From NCBI GenBank assembly GCA_022478985.1, contig JAKSZP010014540.1, forward strand, positions 62,001 to 126,000: DNA of 64,000 nt, given 5' to 3'. Source of the DNA: Massospora cicadina. Its lineage: Eukaryota > Entomophthoromycota > Entomophthoromycetes > Entomophthorales > Entomophthoraceae. A program made the position numbers and the translations under genes. Positions 44,210-56,109 of the stretch are shown here, in pieces (within the stretch, counting starts at the first letter, position 1; each line of letters begins with the position of its first letter). The notes under the pieces were generated by a model, which did no database searches, was not told the origin of the DNA, and worked only from the letters and a program-made list of their open reading frames with translations.

Positions 44210-45480
44210 AATACAGTGACTTTGTGGATGTGTTCAGCCCCATTGAAAGTTCACCTTTTTTCCCTATGGGTTTGTTTGCATTCTCATTTCAGTTCAAGGA
44301 GGGTTTGGACCTCCCCAAGGGATGTCCAGTCTATCCCCTAAATGAATAGGCCAGGGAAGCTTTGGAGAGCCAAGTGGAGTCCATGCTAGACAAGGGTTTG
44401 ATCGAGCCCTCCAGGTCTCCAGTGGTGTCTCCTGTGTTCTTAGTACCAAAGCCAAGTGGCGACTTACGCCCATGTGTGGATTTTTGAAATATAAACGCGG
44501 TCACAAAGCTTGATCCATATCCAATTCCACTTTTGGAGGATATTCTTCCGATGGTTAATGGATGCATGATGTTTACAAAGCTCGACCTGGTGGATGCGTT
44601 TAATCAGATTCTGGTGAGGCTGGAGCATCTGCAATATATGGCGTTCAAGTTCCACCTAGGGGAGTACCAATACCGTGTGATGCTATTCAGGCTGAGGAAT
44701 GCTCCAGCAGTGTTCCAATGGATGATTAACCATGTCCTTGAGGGGATGATCAGACGTTGCTGTGCCACTTATATGGAAAATATCCTTGTGTTCTTGCGGT
44801 CCCAGGAAGAACACGTTCATGATGTTCAGGAAGTTTTGGGGGTGATAGGCCGAATGGGTTTGAAGTTGAAGCCCTCCAAGTGCGAGTTCAACTGGAGCTT
44901 GGTGACATTTCTTGGCAACCTGGTATTCCAGAATGGATTGGGGGTTTGTCTGGATAAGCTCTGAGCAATTCAATCATGGAAGGCTCCCACAGATCAGATG
45001 GGGGTGCAAAGTTTTCTGGGTACCTTGAACTTCCTTTGTCAGTTTGTGAAGAATCTTTCCCAAATGGTCTTACCACTCACACATTTGACCCGGGATGTTC
45101 CATTCATATGGGGAAAGGAGGAAGAGTGGGCGTTTGAGTTACTAAAGGGTAAGTTACTTATTGTCCCAGTGCTGGCCCATCCGGATCTGAGGAAACCTTT
45201 AATGATCAAGACAGATGCCTCGAATTATGCTGTGGGGTGGTATTGCTTCAGGATGGGGATGATGGGTTGGAGCATCCCATGTGCTACTACAGCCGTAAGC
45301 TGCTCCTCACGGAAATAAACTACCTGATATATGATAAATAACTGTTGGTGGTGATGGCAGCCTTGCGTAAATGGCAACATCACCTCCTCTATGCCTGGCA
45401 TCCTTTTGTGATTCAAATGGACCAAAAAGCCTTAGAGTACTATCACCAACCCCGAAAGATGAACCAGCGATAAGCCAGAT
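44210..45480 (+). pseudogene. S2 reverse transcriptase and RNase H
   Basis: RT: R-P-C-V-D-F near 44470, T-K-L-D-L-V-D-A-F-N-Q (44577 onward); the catalytic box at 44770-44781 reads Y-M-E-N instead of Y-x-D-D, so both catalytic Asp are changed. C-E-F-N-W and F-L-G-N-L follow; RNase H shows K-T-D-A-S (about 45208-45222), Y-D-K and a degraded T-D-H-K-A-L (Q-M-D-Q-K-A-L). Stops at 44488, 44963 and others. Confidence 0.85.
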
Positions 45481-45839
45481 GTCATGTGGAGCTGGTCCAC
45501 TATGATTTCTGGGTGGAGTACTGGACTGGAGCTTCAAAGTCCTAGCGTATTTGTTGAGCTGAGATGGAAATTTTGTGTATGAGAAGGGGGAATTGGAGAG
45601 TTCAACACCGTGACAATGCTCCATCTGGATCAGTTCACGATGCTCGAGGATGGGGTTGTGAGTTGGGGGAGGAAGTTCGCCAGAAGCAGAGGAGCGCGGA
45701 GTTTGCATGGAGGCTAAAATTCGAGATGACGGAGGGTTGGCCACATTGGTATCATGCAGATTTCATTAAGAGGGTTGGGTGCTATACCACAAGTCACATG
45801 CATGGGTACCCAACCCATCATTACGGTGGAAGGTAATCT

Positions 45840-47107
45840 GGGCTTCTCATGACCATCTGTAGGCGGGTCACCCGGGTGTGGGGAAGATGATGGAGTTGGT
45901 ACAATGGGAGTATTCATGGCTGGGACTTCATTAGGATGTCCAGAAGTATGTTCGGGAGTGTCTGGTATGCATGAAGTCAAAACCATCAAGAAAAAAACCA
46001 TCAGGTAAGTTGAATCTGTTGCCAATACCGCAGACCCCTTGGAGTTTGATCAGCATCGATTTCATAGTAGGACTTTCAAAGGTGCAGGAGAAGGACGTGA
46101 TTATGGTGATCGTGGATAGACTTACCAAATACGCTGAATTCTTCCCATGCACTGGAAGTTTTTCAGCAAAGGATGAAGCAATGGATTTCTTTGATGAGGT
46201 GTTTTTCCATCATGTCTTACCTGAGGAGATTAATTCAGATCATGGCCCACAATTCATCTCAAAATTCTGGTTGAGTCTATTAGGAAGTTTGGAAATCAGA
46301 ATGGTTGGTCCTTGGCGTACCATCCGCAATCTGATGGTCAAATGGAGAGGGTGAACCAGATACCTGAACAGTATCTGCGGTGTTATATGTCAAATAGACA
46401 GGATGACTGGGCATCATGGGTATGATGTCCCAGTTTGCGTACAATAACCACTTTCAATCCTCATCAGGAATGTCGCCATTTTTCACAAATCATGGACTCA
46501 ACTCAAAGTCAAACGGGGGATCTATGGGTGACATATGTCAGGGGGCAGATGAAGCGATTTTTACCATGTTGGAAATCAGGAAGACACTACAGGGAACTTA
46601 GAGCAGGCGGTAGCTCAGCAGAAGCAGCAGGCCAATTGGTGAAGGGTGCCAGATCCATCGTTTGAGCCTGGGGACTGGGATCTGGTATCAGCCAAGAACT
46701 ATGCCATCCCTGTAAGGAGTCATAAGCTGGGTCTAAAACGTCTGGGCCTGTACCAGATCATCAGAGCTATTAATTGGGTCACCTTTGAGTTGAGTTTACC
46801 AGTGGGTTCCAGAGCCCACCCAGTGATTCACGCTTCCCAGCTGCAGGCTTTCAGGGGTGAGGGGCCCAAGCACCCCTGTCTGTTGAATCCTAGAGAAGGG
46901 GAGATCCCAGAATCTGAGGTGGAACGGATACTGGATGCCAAGTGGGTGAGAGGCCAACAGCGGTTGTTGGTGAAGTGGAAGGGCTATCTAGTAGAGGAGT
47001 CAACATGGCAGATGATGGAGGACCGTGCGCGGTGCCCAAAGAAGGTCCAGGAATTATGGTCTTCACAGGGGGGTGATGTTATGGATCAGGAGGCACCTGA
47101 TCTGTGA
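45840..47107 (+). pseudogene. S2 integrase and chromodomain
   Basis: A Cys pair (C-L-V-C, near 45958) precedes the core; I-D-F-I-V-G-L gives the first Asp (46050), and S-D-H-G-P-Q-F the second (46227). The third catalytic region is frameshifted near 46310-46350. The open frame 46646-47107 holds a GPY/F-like part and a chromodomain (L-L-V-K-W-K-G-Y-L-V-E-E-S-T-W) at about 46965-47010, and ends 31 bases inside the 3' LTR. Confidence 0.85.
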
Positions 47108-47720
47108 ATTGACTCAGTTTGGGTGGAAGCCAATCCAAATGTGGCCCTGGTTCATCGGGCATCAAATTTAGTAAGTTTAGAGCTGGGAAAAATCGCCATC
47201 CCAAATCTAAATCACCTCCGCAAAATGATGATGGGCTTACACGGGGTGAGAATGGTGATCCAGTGGGATGGCAATTCTTTGTTAATGATGTTGTGGTCAG
47301 GGCTCAGAGGAGTTCAACAAAATGAAAAGCTTATTTGATGTTTGCAATGATTATTTAAAAAAGATGCTGCAGCCCTGAAGGGCAGTTTTGTCTTCTATAA
47401 GGACTTACAAATAAAAGATTTTGCTGAGCTCATAATTTAATATATATTTTTTGGTAATTAAGTCAGATCAGATTTAGGTCATGAGCTCTGCCAGTGAGCT
47501 CGGTATGGCGTTGGCGTCATTACTGGCCCTTTACTGGTCCCAAACCCTGCTACTAATGTGCAGTGTATTGGAAACAGTGGTCCAAGAGTACGTGGCAACA
47601 ATGAGACATGACAGTAGGTTTGAGGATGGGCCTCTGCCGGCCTGTACCTAGTATGGTCAGTAGCTTGGATCTTATTGCCCAGTTCATTCATTGCATATTG
47701 GCGCGAACCTGCCCTTTACA
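47077..47720 (+). repeat. S2 3' LTR (644 bp)
   Basis: Preceded by a purine-rich CACAGGGGGGTGA. TTTAAA is at 47354-47359 and the primer-like GTTTTGTCT at 47385-47393. Followed by ATTAA. Confidence 0.9.
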
Positions 47721-48374
47721 ATTAATGGAAGTCTGAGTGATATTGTTAAACAAGATTCAGTAACTCCTTTCCTCCAAGAAGTTGTCAAAGATAAGATGCA
47801 ATTAGTTGTTTAGCTCTTACACTAATTCTGCTACCTGATCATTAGACCAAGTGGATAGATTATAGTTCGCCTCCAGAATAGGATGGACCTCAGTGAAGTC
47901 AGCTTCCAATCCCTCATTTGGGGTTTGGCCTGCCTGTTTGGAGTTGCATAAAAAGTTTACCAACTCAGTGATGGCAGGCAATTGTCATCTGAGAATTTCT
48001 GGAGGTAGTGTGTAAAAAATATAATTAAGTATTGGGTATTATTCTTTATATAATTAAAATCTTTTCTGATTTGATCTACACTCAATTAATGTTGAGCTAG
48101 ATATTTCATCCATAACACATCTTGCAGTCATTGGTGATAAAATAATTGCTACTATTGTCTGTGGGCCCTTGTCCCATTTTGATACCCTCTTAACAACTTA
48201 TGTTTAAGATGTTCTAGCTCCTCATGTAAAATAATTTTATTAGGGTAGGTAATGATGGGTACATTGTTACAATAATCTGGGACACAGTCATTTCAGCATT
48301 CTTATTGGGTCCAGTAATAGTTCTGAATAACTGATTGGGATTGCTTCCCTGTTTGGCGTGGTCACCATCTGCAG
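47721..48374 (-). pseudogene. T3 gag N-terminal part
   Basis: Reading left from the primer site, a Met followed by A-G-T-A-D-G-D matches the second start of T4 gag. The frame then decays with stops. It joins 42163 across S2. Confidence 0.6.
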
Positions 48375-48375
48375 T

Positions 48376-48393
48376 CCCAGCCATGAGCACCAC
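48376..48393 (-). promoter_or_regulatory. T3 primer binding site
   Basis: The minus strand reads TGGTGCTCATGGCTGGGA adjacent to the LTR end at 48395. Same class as T4/T5 and related to the T6 site. Confidence 0.65.
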
Positions 48394-48394
48394 C

Positions 48395-49273
48395 TGTTGA
48401 AGTTTAGGCCTACTTCAATTGGGCTGGTTCTTCTTCTGAAATAAGTTGGAGCTTTGAGAACCTATTATATGGAGACAATAGACCAGACGTTGACAAAAGT
48501 CAAGATATAAACTCCTTGGAAATGACACTTCTATGCTTTATTCTTCAGTTGTTTACTTGTACAATGGCTCGCTGCCCTGATCCTTCTGATTAAAGTAATT
48601 CATTAACGTAATACAACAAAAAGTATTAAATACAAAAGGATTGTATATTAGTATATTAAGTGTGATAAAGGATTGTGTTTTACTAGTATGGAATTAGGGA
48701 TAATTTATAGGGTTTGATACTAACAGCACCTCATCTATGACACCTCATTTCTCATTGACCCTTACCCAGTGGGGCACAATAAAGACGTCAGAGGGTCTAT
48801 AATATAATGATACTCTCTGTTAAAACCACAAGGCCTCAGGGTCAGTGTCAAACTGACAAATATCAAGACAGCGTTTCCTTTGATGCATCTGAATATAGCT
48901 AACCCATTGCTCCTCTCAAGAAATTGGTAGCACATACCAGGGCGCTTTATACCATCCATTATTAATTAATTTGATCAAAAAGTTGATTATTAGAAACTAA
49001 TTATGACATAGACCAACAAAGCCCATGAACCCAGGTCATTAAGTCAACTATCAAGTTCAATTTAACCAACAAAACCCCTGGGCCCGTGTTATCTTGTCAA
49101 ATAATCAAGTGGAATTGCTAGGCCGTGGATCCCAAGCTTTGAATATACTTGGGATATTTCTGATCCATAATCACTGATATCTTTGATATAATCTATAATA
49201 AATTAGGCATAAGCTAATATTGTTATGTCCCTATTGAATTGCCCAACAATTAGGTCCAGTCAATTACTCAAAA
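48395..49273 (-). repeat. T3 5' LTR (879 bp)
   Basis: Matches 19341-20194 over most of its length, with a short insertion near 49230-49250. Its outer end has decayed to TTTTGAG but is followed by CTAGT, the T3 target duplication. Confidence 0.85.
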
Positions 49274-49278
49274 CTAGT

Positions 49279-49800
49279 TTTCTCATACTCTATAATTTAA
49301 TCAAATACATAATATGGTGAGACAAAGTATATAATAATAATAAAATAATTAGTTACTTTTCTAGCTGGCAATTGATGTATAAGATTAAGAAAAGTTTGGT
49401 ATATAATAGATATTTGAAATGAACATCTTTGCTCCTATACTATAGATAACTTTTAATTTGCATGTAATAAAATCACTTATAGACACTTACTAATACCCTT
49501 CATACTGTTCTCATTTTCTATATAGAATAAATACAATACCTATGCTTTTTGCCATAGACAGAACAAATGTAGATCAGTTTTTGTCAAGTAAACTGTTAAC
49601 TGAGTTCATATCTTTTTTGTACTTGTATATGTAATATAAAGTTGAGCTACAATTTTCATTCTTAATGTAATACTAAACTCTTCCTACACAGCTATATATT
49701 CATGTTATCATCAATTTAGGGATAATAAAGCCTTTTCTTTACTCTAAATTTCACTTTCAAGTATATTATAAAAATGTTCGTTTTAACCAAACTGACAAAC
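49279..49800. other. AT-rich unassigned DNA
   Basis: No gene or repeat border is supported. Confidence 0.5.
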
Positions 49801-49974
49801 TAACATCTACCAGATATGACCTCAGATCCACTACCAGTTGCTCCAGTATAGGGTAGCAGTGAACCAATCCCAGCATTTTTTACCCTTTGGGAAAACGTTA
49901 AAGGACTAGATTTATTAGCTTAATGAGTTTCAGCCATTTTTATTTCACTCCAATGGACTTAGCGCTCCACCTCT

Positions 49975-50700
49975 CACGTGCCCACCCAATTTGCCCCTAC
50001 ACTCTCGCCCTACCTTAATCCAACAATTTTTTTGTCTCCATGTCAAATATGGGAGACATTACCATGTTCTGACAAAGCATTAGTTGATCTTGTCACCTCT
50101 GCTTTTGCGCAAGCAGGCTTCATTTAATTCCACCTTTTTAGGGACTATTTTGATGTTGATTTCCCCTCTGAAAAGGATGCTACAGCTTCAACAGAAATCT
50201 AACTTAGTTACAAAAATAATCTAATACCGACAACTCATACTTTCCTACCCACTAACACATTGATGGTGGTAAGTTTTGCAAACATCCCAACTCACCTCCC
50301 ACACCAGGTGTTGTATAATGAGTTGAAGCAAGGGCTCTCAGCCTATGAATAAAATCTCATCCTCCACTTCACTGTCCCTAGTGGTGCTGAGCGCCTAGCA
50401 ACTCTCCAAGCTAATGCTACTATCACCCCTTTGAATGCAGACATCACCCATAAAAAACCCCTCATGGTCCCATGTTGTATCCAGAACTGACAAATTCATC
50501 TGGGCGCGCATAGACTATGGTTACCAAATTTGCTCTATCTGTTTATCATTGCATTACTCCAAAAAAATGTTTGTATTCTACCACAAATGCTTATAATGCC
50601 AATTCTGACACCAAAACTACTCTAGCAGTATATACCTGAGGTACCATGTTTCGTGTACCCCCTCTTCTTATTCAGTTATTAGGCTGCCCAAAAAACCATC
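49975..50700 (+). pseudogene. LINE-like ORF1/gag remnant, copy 2
   Basis: Shares F-I-x-F-H-L-F-[KR]-x-Y-F-D and a downstream L-Y-[HN]-E-L segment with 16120-16680, same strand. C-S-I-C....H-Y (about 50530-50560) and a second Cys/His cluster (50580-50660) resemble tandem zinc knuckles. Stops are frequent. No reverse transcriptase or endonuclease found after it. Confidence 0.4.
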
Positions 50701-51217
50701 CTCCAGCAACCCCACCTGCCCACCCACCATCAGTTATCAGATAATTCTCTGGCTAATCATGAGAAAGCTTGGATCGCCATTTACTCTCAAGCATCTTCAC
50801 AATCTCCCATTCAGCCTCACTCTTATGCTGGGGCACCAATTAAATTAAAACAAAATCCCTGAACCTTATTGATCTAGGTTACTAAATTGGGGCATCTCAT
50901 TGAACCATCCGACTTTCATCTTAAAATTATTTAACACCAATTATAGCGCCTAATTTCCCCTCATTTTTATGCCCTGAAAACGAATGCCTTACTAATCAAT
51001 ATTAATCATTAGCCTGCTGTAAAAGCAGCTGGCTCAGCTTGCTTTCATCCTCTCTGCAAAGCTGAAACTAATTCTGTTGAAATATTTGCAGAGGGTCTCA
51101 ATCCTAATGTCCCAGTAACCCTAATGCTGCAGGAAAGTGTAAAATCCTCAATTACCACAAGAAAGCCCACAAATCAATACTGAATGTCATGGCGGTGGCC
51201 TGTACCCTAAGTATAAG
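50701..51217. other. Degenerate coding-like DNA before the S3 LTR
   Basis: Plus-strand sequence with many stops and no recognised motif. It may belong to the LINE-like remnant or be an S3 pol end. Confidence 0.3.
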
Positions 51218-52501
51218 TGTAAGTCTGGGATAGCACCCTCATTGTTTGGATTGGGGGTTTTGTCTTTCCCATTCAAGAAGGGGCCAAGAAGGCTGGTGTC
51301 CCCCTCATTACCCAGGGCGACCTCGCTCATGTGGTGGACAAGCAGTGGGTGATGGAGTACCCTTTGAAGATTCCGCCTCCAACCCCAGTTCTTACATCCA
51401 AAGAGTTAATGGAGCAAATTAAGGGAGTCAGTAGAGAATTGCCAATGAATTGGTAACTGCTTGGGGAAAATGGCTGAGTACAATTAACAGTGGCAAATCT
51501 TTGATGTTAATAGTCAATAATTGCAAAATCTTAGCAACAAAGCCCGATGGGTGCACATTATTGGTAACCAAGACATCTAGTATCAAATCCTCAGAAAAAC
51601 TCCCAATGGCATTGGCCCATTGGGAAATTTTGTTGCAGGTTCAAAGCCCACCCCAGAAATATTGGGAATAAAGCCTTAAAGACATGTAAATTCTATGAAG
51701 AATGCTCCTGATGTCAAATTGTCAGAGGAACTAGCCAATGGCATTGGGCCATTGGGAAACGTTGACGCCAGTTCAAACCATCCCCAGCAATATCAAAACC
51801 ACCATCCTACAGTTCTTGTTTGGTCCAACAGATACCAGAGCGACCGTGTGCAGGTGGGTTAGTCATCCCAAACACATTCCTGACTTCATGGGACCGCCCT
51901 TAAGTGGGGTGGCCTTGAAAGGTTCCCGCTGCTCATCTAGTGAGACACCATCACTCTAGCCATTGAAACCAAAGAAAATAGGAAATTTGGGCATCCGTGG
52001 ACAAATTGACAGCTACTCAACCTGCCACCAACAATTTCAAAATTGGTTTGAAATAATTGTTTTCCACCTCACTCAAAGTTTGCTAGGTTAAGCTGAATCT
52101 TGTGAGCCTCAATAATGAGCTTTTTAAGTTATTCCCGAAATCAATCATCTTTTTAAGCAGTCATAGCACACTGAGAAAATTGACGGTTGATTTTCTACTT
52201 TTAAATCCAATAATATCCCACCTCCCAAAGTCATTTTTTAATATGCTGAAATTTAAACCACTTAATCTGATCCCACTTTTCTTAGCACCCAAACCCGCGG
52301 ACCCTGAGGCCACACTAGCCTTGTTCATTGCTGGATTGCTATTTGCTATTATGGCCTATTGGCGCTCACTGGTTAAATCTTTCACAGCATATTAAAACGT
52401 CTTATATGCAGCAGCGCCCCTGACATTTAGTCTTGCCATTTTGGGTATTTTGCATCCAGACTGGCAGGCCAGTCTAAACTTTATCTGCTGCCCTTGTGAC
52501 A
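51218..52501 (+). repeat. S3 LTR (about 1284 bp)
   Basis: Starts TGTAAGTCTGGG like S1 (TGTAAGTCTTGG) and ends CTTGTGACA like S1 (CTTGACA). Near its start a frame encodes G-D-L-A-H-V-V-D-K-Q-W-V (about 51316-51351), matching S1 G-D-L-A-H-V-I-D-E-R-W-V. Near its end it encodes hydrophobic sequence and H-P-D-W-Q-A-S-L (about 52453-52476). Gag- and PR-like sequence follows, so it acts as a 5' LTR; no partner LTR is in the window. Confidence 0.65.
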
Positions 52502-52743
52502 AAATTAGCCGTCCATTGCTTTCTTCCATTTTCGCCCTCCTCATTGAGATGGGTGGAATAGTGGTCATTTTCTACCAGATGAATGTGCAGTTGGTATACT
52601 GCCTTCTGTTATTTTGTCTGGCTAATTGCCAATACTGTATGCTTCTCCCAGAGGGTTGTGAAGGAGGTTTGGTATTCACTGCACTTCTCCAGTGCCTTCA
52701 GCTTTTTACATGGTACACTCTCAAATGGGATCTTCATACTTGA
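52102..52743 (+). pseudogene. S3 Gag N-terminus, hydrophobic, crossing the LTR end
   Basis: Open stretches at 52102-52395 and 52441-52743 hold four hydrophobic runs: L-F-I-A-G-L-L-F-A-I-M-A-Y, L-T-F-S-L-A-I-L-G-I-L, F-A-L-L-I-E-M-G-G-I-V-V-I-F-Y, and V-Y-C-L-L-L-F-C-L-A. The second stretch crosses the LTR end at 52501 without a stop. S1 has the same order of features. Confidence 0.5.
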
Positions 52744-53260
52744 AGCCTCCAATGTGGTCTTGGTTTCTATCCCAGCTTGAATCTGTATCCATATTGATTC
52801 TAAAAGTCAAAACTGCCCCCGCGCCCATGTTAGTTTATTCTAGAACAATGGCTTAAAAAATTGTCGGTGGTCCAGCCTGGAGTTAAAATTATTCAACCCC
52901 TTTGCCACACCAGTTCTGCTCCTATCACAAACCTTGTTATTTCCCCAACCTACTTGCAATCTCTTCCTTATCAACAGACATAACCGTATCTGCCAGTAAA
53001 CAAAATTCTTCCTACTTCTTATTACCAATATATATTTATATAGGGCACACCAGGTGTCTTTTAAGGTATTGGTTGACATGGGAGCAGCTGTAACTTCATG
53101 AGTATGGAGTTGGAACAGCAGCTTGATCTAGACTTGGATGTGGGGCAATTGGTGTTAGTTGCATCATTTGCCGCCCAACCATCCTTCAGAGTATGGCTCT
53201 GCATGCCTTTCTCAGTCCACCATTTAAGTTTTGTGATTGCTTCTCTGCAATGCCTGACCT
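52744..53260 (+). pseudogene. S3 protease remnant
   Basis: Around 53066-53190 the plus frames read L-V-D-M-G-A, then, after a shift, C-N-F-M-S-M-E-L-E-Q-Q-L-D-L-D-L, the protease pattern of S4 ([11 protein letters not shown]). Most of gag between 52744 and 52900 is missing or decayed. T6 interrupts at 53261. Confidence 0.5.
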
Positions 53261-53858
53261 TGTTTTCAAGATTCTGATATGACTAGATGATAAGCCTAAA
53301 ATAGCTATAGCGGATTGATCATAATCTGATGACCATGATTTATAGTATGATTTTTTGAGCGCCTTGAGACAAGGCGATATTGGATCAGAAAGGGTAGCTA
53401 TTGGATTACCTCCAAATCAGGCAATAAGGTGATGTTTATTTACAATAAATAATGAGATGCTGACGCACGACAAGTAATAAGTGGATTGACATTAAATAAA
53501 GACAATTTTGAATTTAATAAATGGTAAAATCAGCCAGAGCCAATGAGAATACGGCGGAATGAATAGTCTAAGCATAAGGTTCACTATCAAATAAAAGTTG
53601 CTGATATATAAGAAATACGAGAAGGTTGAAAAAGGAAGATTTTAGTAGAAGAGAGTGAATGGACCAGCAAGGATCCGCTGAAAATATTATATTATAAATA
53701 AAGAAGTGTCATTGGGGCAATTGCTCCTCAATTATTAAAAGTTTATTACGTTGCTTCAAGGACAACGATCTTCATATTGTCAGTCTTATTGCTCATTGGG
53801 CGTAACCCTGTGAATAATCTCTTCGGCATATGTCTGATATACCGCCAAAATCATAACA
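53261..53858 (+). repeat. T6 5' LTR (598 bp)
   Basis: Starts TGTTTTCAAG, ends AATCATAACA, and is homologous to the T1 3' LTR. The primer site follows one base later. Confidence 0.8.
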
Positions 53859-53859
53859 G

Positions 53860-53876
53860 TGGTGCTCACTGCAGGG
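53860..53876 (+). promoter_or_regulatory. T6 primer binding site
   Basis: TGGTGCTCACTGCAGGG. The complement would form a tRNA 3' end of CCA, a discriminator A, a 7-nt acceptor strand and part of a T-stem. A different tRNA from T3/T4/T5 is implied by the bases after TGGTGCTCA. Confidence 0.7.
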
Positions 53877-53981
53877 GCCATTGATCAATCACAAAGAAAT
53901 AACAATTCTCTAGACACTGGCCATATTGCATCTGGCTTGCTTTAACAGGGGATCTCCACAACATGCTATACCAGTCAAATA

Positions 53982-54933
53982 CATGGAACTTCAACTTGCT
54001 TTGGATGCGGTGCTCAAAAGGCAGGATGAGCTTCTCCAAGAGGTTTTTAGTGATAAGCTGCCTCCATTCAATCGTGATGGATGTATTCATGGGTTCTTTA
54101 AGTGATTTGAGCTTGTTACAGAAGGAGCCTCAGATTGGCATAAAGCAAAGTTGTTAATATCCACCTTTGATGATGGAAGTGACGACCATGTCACCTGTTA
54201 TCTTCAAAAAAGTTCTGTTACATACCAAAAAAGTGAAGGATACTGTGTTGCAGTTTATCAGGTGTACTGAAAAGTTGTTCAGTGGAAGGCTAAGTTATTG
54301 ACCATAAAGTTCCAGCATAATGAGACCCTCACCACGTTTGCTGACTGATTTAAGTTGGAAGCTCACATGGTAATAAGGGCAGGGACTTTATCCGAATCTA
54401 ATGCATGCATTGCTATGACCTCTGCAGTGAAGCCATACTGTGTGCTTTACAATGTCATGACCCCAATGTTAAAATATGATGTACCCCTGCTTAAATTTTT
54501 TTCAGTTTTTTGCACCGTCTATCCATAACCTTCCCTCCATCCAATACAGAGCGGAAATATACCACTACCATTGATGGACCTTTTTATTCAGGGGAATTTT
54601 CCCGACCAAATCAAATTCTGCTGTTTTACCCCCAGCCATTGAACTTCCACCACAGGCATGCTTATCTTCAACAGCCCAACTACTGAACTGAGCCTAATTA
54701 TGCCAATTGCCCACAATCAAATTATCAGTGAGGCTCATCATATAATAATCAAGGATGAAGACCCTACGGGGTTAATTGTTTTGAATGCAGTCACCCTAGA
54801 CACCTGGCATGAGGTTTCCCCAATCTTCAGGTACATCACGGACAGCAGGGACAGTACTTTCTTGGAAAAATCAGAGCGGAGTAGATATGGGACTCTCTAC
54901 CTCTGCTACCCCAACCCCAAACGTCCAACCTGA
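53982..54933 (+). pseudogene. T6 gag
   Basis: Met 53982 begins a helical, charged segment (V-L-K-R-Q-D-E-L-L-Q-E-V-F), then W-H-K-A-K-L-L-I and further capsid-like sequence with stops near 54104, 54270 and 54345. The last open part is 54658-54933. No zinc knuckle was seen. The N-terminal coiled-coil of T2 gag is not obvious here. Confidence 0.6.
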
Positions 54934-55299
54934 ACTTAATACTGTATATTAAGTGGAAGTCCCTCTGTATGATGATGAATTCCTATATTAGCAGCCAGTT
55001 GGAGGGGTAAATATATTGATGCAAGCACAAGCCAAAGCTTCAGCGGAAGAAGGATCTCATATGCAATCCAATCCATACGCTTGTCAAAAGTTTGACCAAG
55101 TTTCCACCTGACAAGTTGGAATCATTTGCAGATGCACCTTCCTCGCAAGGGGTAAACGTCGCCCTTCCAATCAACACTATTATCAAAGAATACCACAAAG
55201 CTGGGGAGGGGATTGCAAGTTTCATGAGGAATAGAGATTCATTATATCCATTCGTTAAAAAGTCAAGATTCCTTATATTCAGAATGTATGTACTGTGAC

Positions 55300-55870
55300 A
55301 AAGTTGTAGCCAAAACCTGAGTCTGTGCTATAATAGATACGGGCTCTCCACTTAACATAATTTCCACTAAGTTGGTGGCAAAGTTGACAATAAAACCTAT
55401 GTAGAACACCAATTGGTTATGGGACCGTGGGAGCAGATTGCACAGTTTCTGAGGGAGCGTACAGCGCGCTAGCTTTGCGGTTTGAGTCCATTGTTATTGT
55501 AGCTCTGGTGATAGTGCTATCAAGCAATAATTATGACCTACTAATTGGAACTGCTTTCCTGTGACATTTTAAGGATATTGTTGATATGATGGCGGAGACC
55601 TTTGAGATTTCGAGGCAGCAAATCCAGGTTTATTTTACCTCCAGCGGAGTGCCAAAAGACTTGGTGCACATGGGACATATCAACCTTACCTATAGTGATG
55701 GGGTGATTCTGGTTCGCTACCATCAACTTAAGAGCAAGACCAGGGCCTTTCCAAGCAGATATATGAATATCAAGGGCTTCCTATCAGAGCTTCCAGGCTT
55801 ATATCAAACCCTCCATCCACCAAGTAATAGTGAACACCAATTAGTAGTTGAAGTGCAATATGGACTCTAA
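55300..55870 (+). pseudogene. T6 aspartic protease
   Basis: A-I-I-D-T-G-S-P-L-N-I-I with D-T-G-S at 55336-55347, the canonical type. The flap and C-terminal Y-D-L-L-I-G-T region is near 55530. Frame 55586-55870 continues and is homologous to T1 positions 1-200. Confidence 0.75.
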
Positions 55871-56109
55871 GGGGAAGTTATTGGTCCTTATCAGCAATCA
55901 CAGCTTGAGCCTCATATGGCTCCAGGCAGTATACTACTGGGCCATGAGGATATCAAGATGCTATTAGCAAATCTACAAAACGAGCCAACACAAATCTGCT
56001 GACATCAAATATTGGCCTATTTACACTTGATCCCTGTTGAGGAGGTCCTTCAGGTTCACAAGTTTGGATCGCTAGATGAATTTATCTAACCATCCAGCTG
56101 CAACCCAGT

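Larger units (their letters stand above)
42164..47720 (+). mobile_element. S2: chromodomain Ty3/gypsy element nested in T3
   Basis: A 5557-bp element with LTRs 42164-42809 and 47077-47720, ends TGTAA...TTACA, and perfect ATTAA target duplications (42159-42163 and 47721-47725). Gag, PR, RT, RNase H, IN and chromodomain are all present in order with scattered stops. Complete in length but not coding-competent. Confidence 0.95.
19341..49273 (-). mobile_element. T3: parent LTR retrotransposon holding four nested elements
   Basis: Both outer LTRs are of one subfamily, in the same orientation, and are flanked by the same 5 bp: CTAGT at 19336-19340 and at 49274-49278. Between them the T3 coding order on the minus strand is gag (48374-47721, 42163-41987, 38279-36672), PR (36634-36162), RT (about 35900-34900), RNase H (34887-34400), integrase (34109-33952, then 22322-21700) and a 3' region (21430-20195). 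S2, T5 and S1 interrupt it, and T4 interrupts S1. Subtracting insertions and duplications leaves about 9.0 kb. Confidence 0.85.

Noticed and set aside
51316..51376. BRCT domain in the S3 LTR
   Set aside because: A few residues fit but the match is short and unsupported in S1 and S4; the function is left unassigned.
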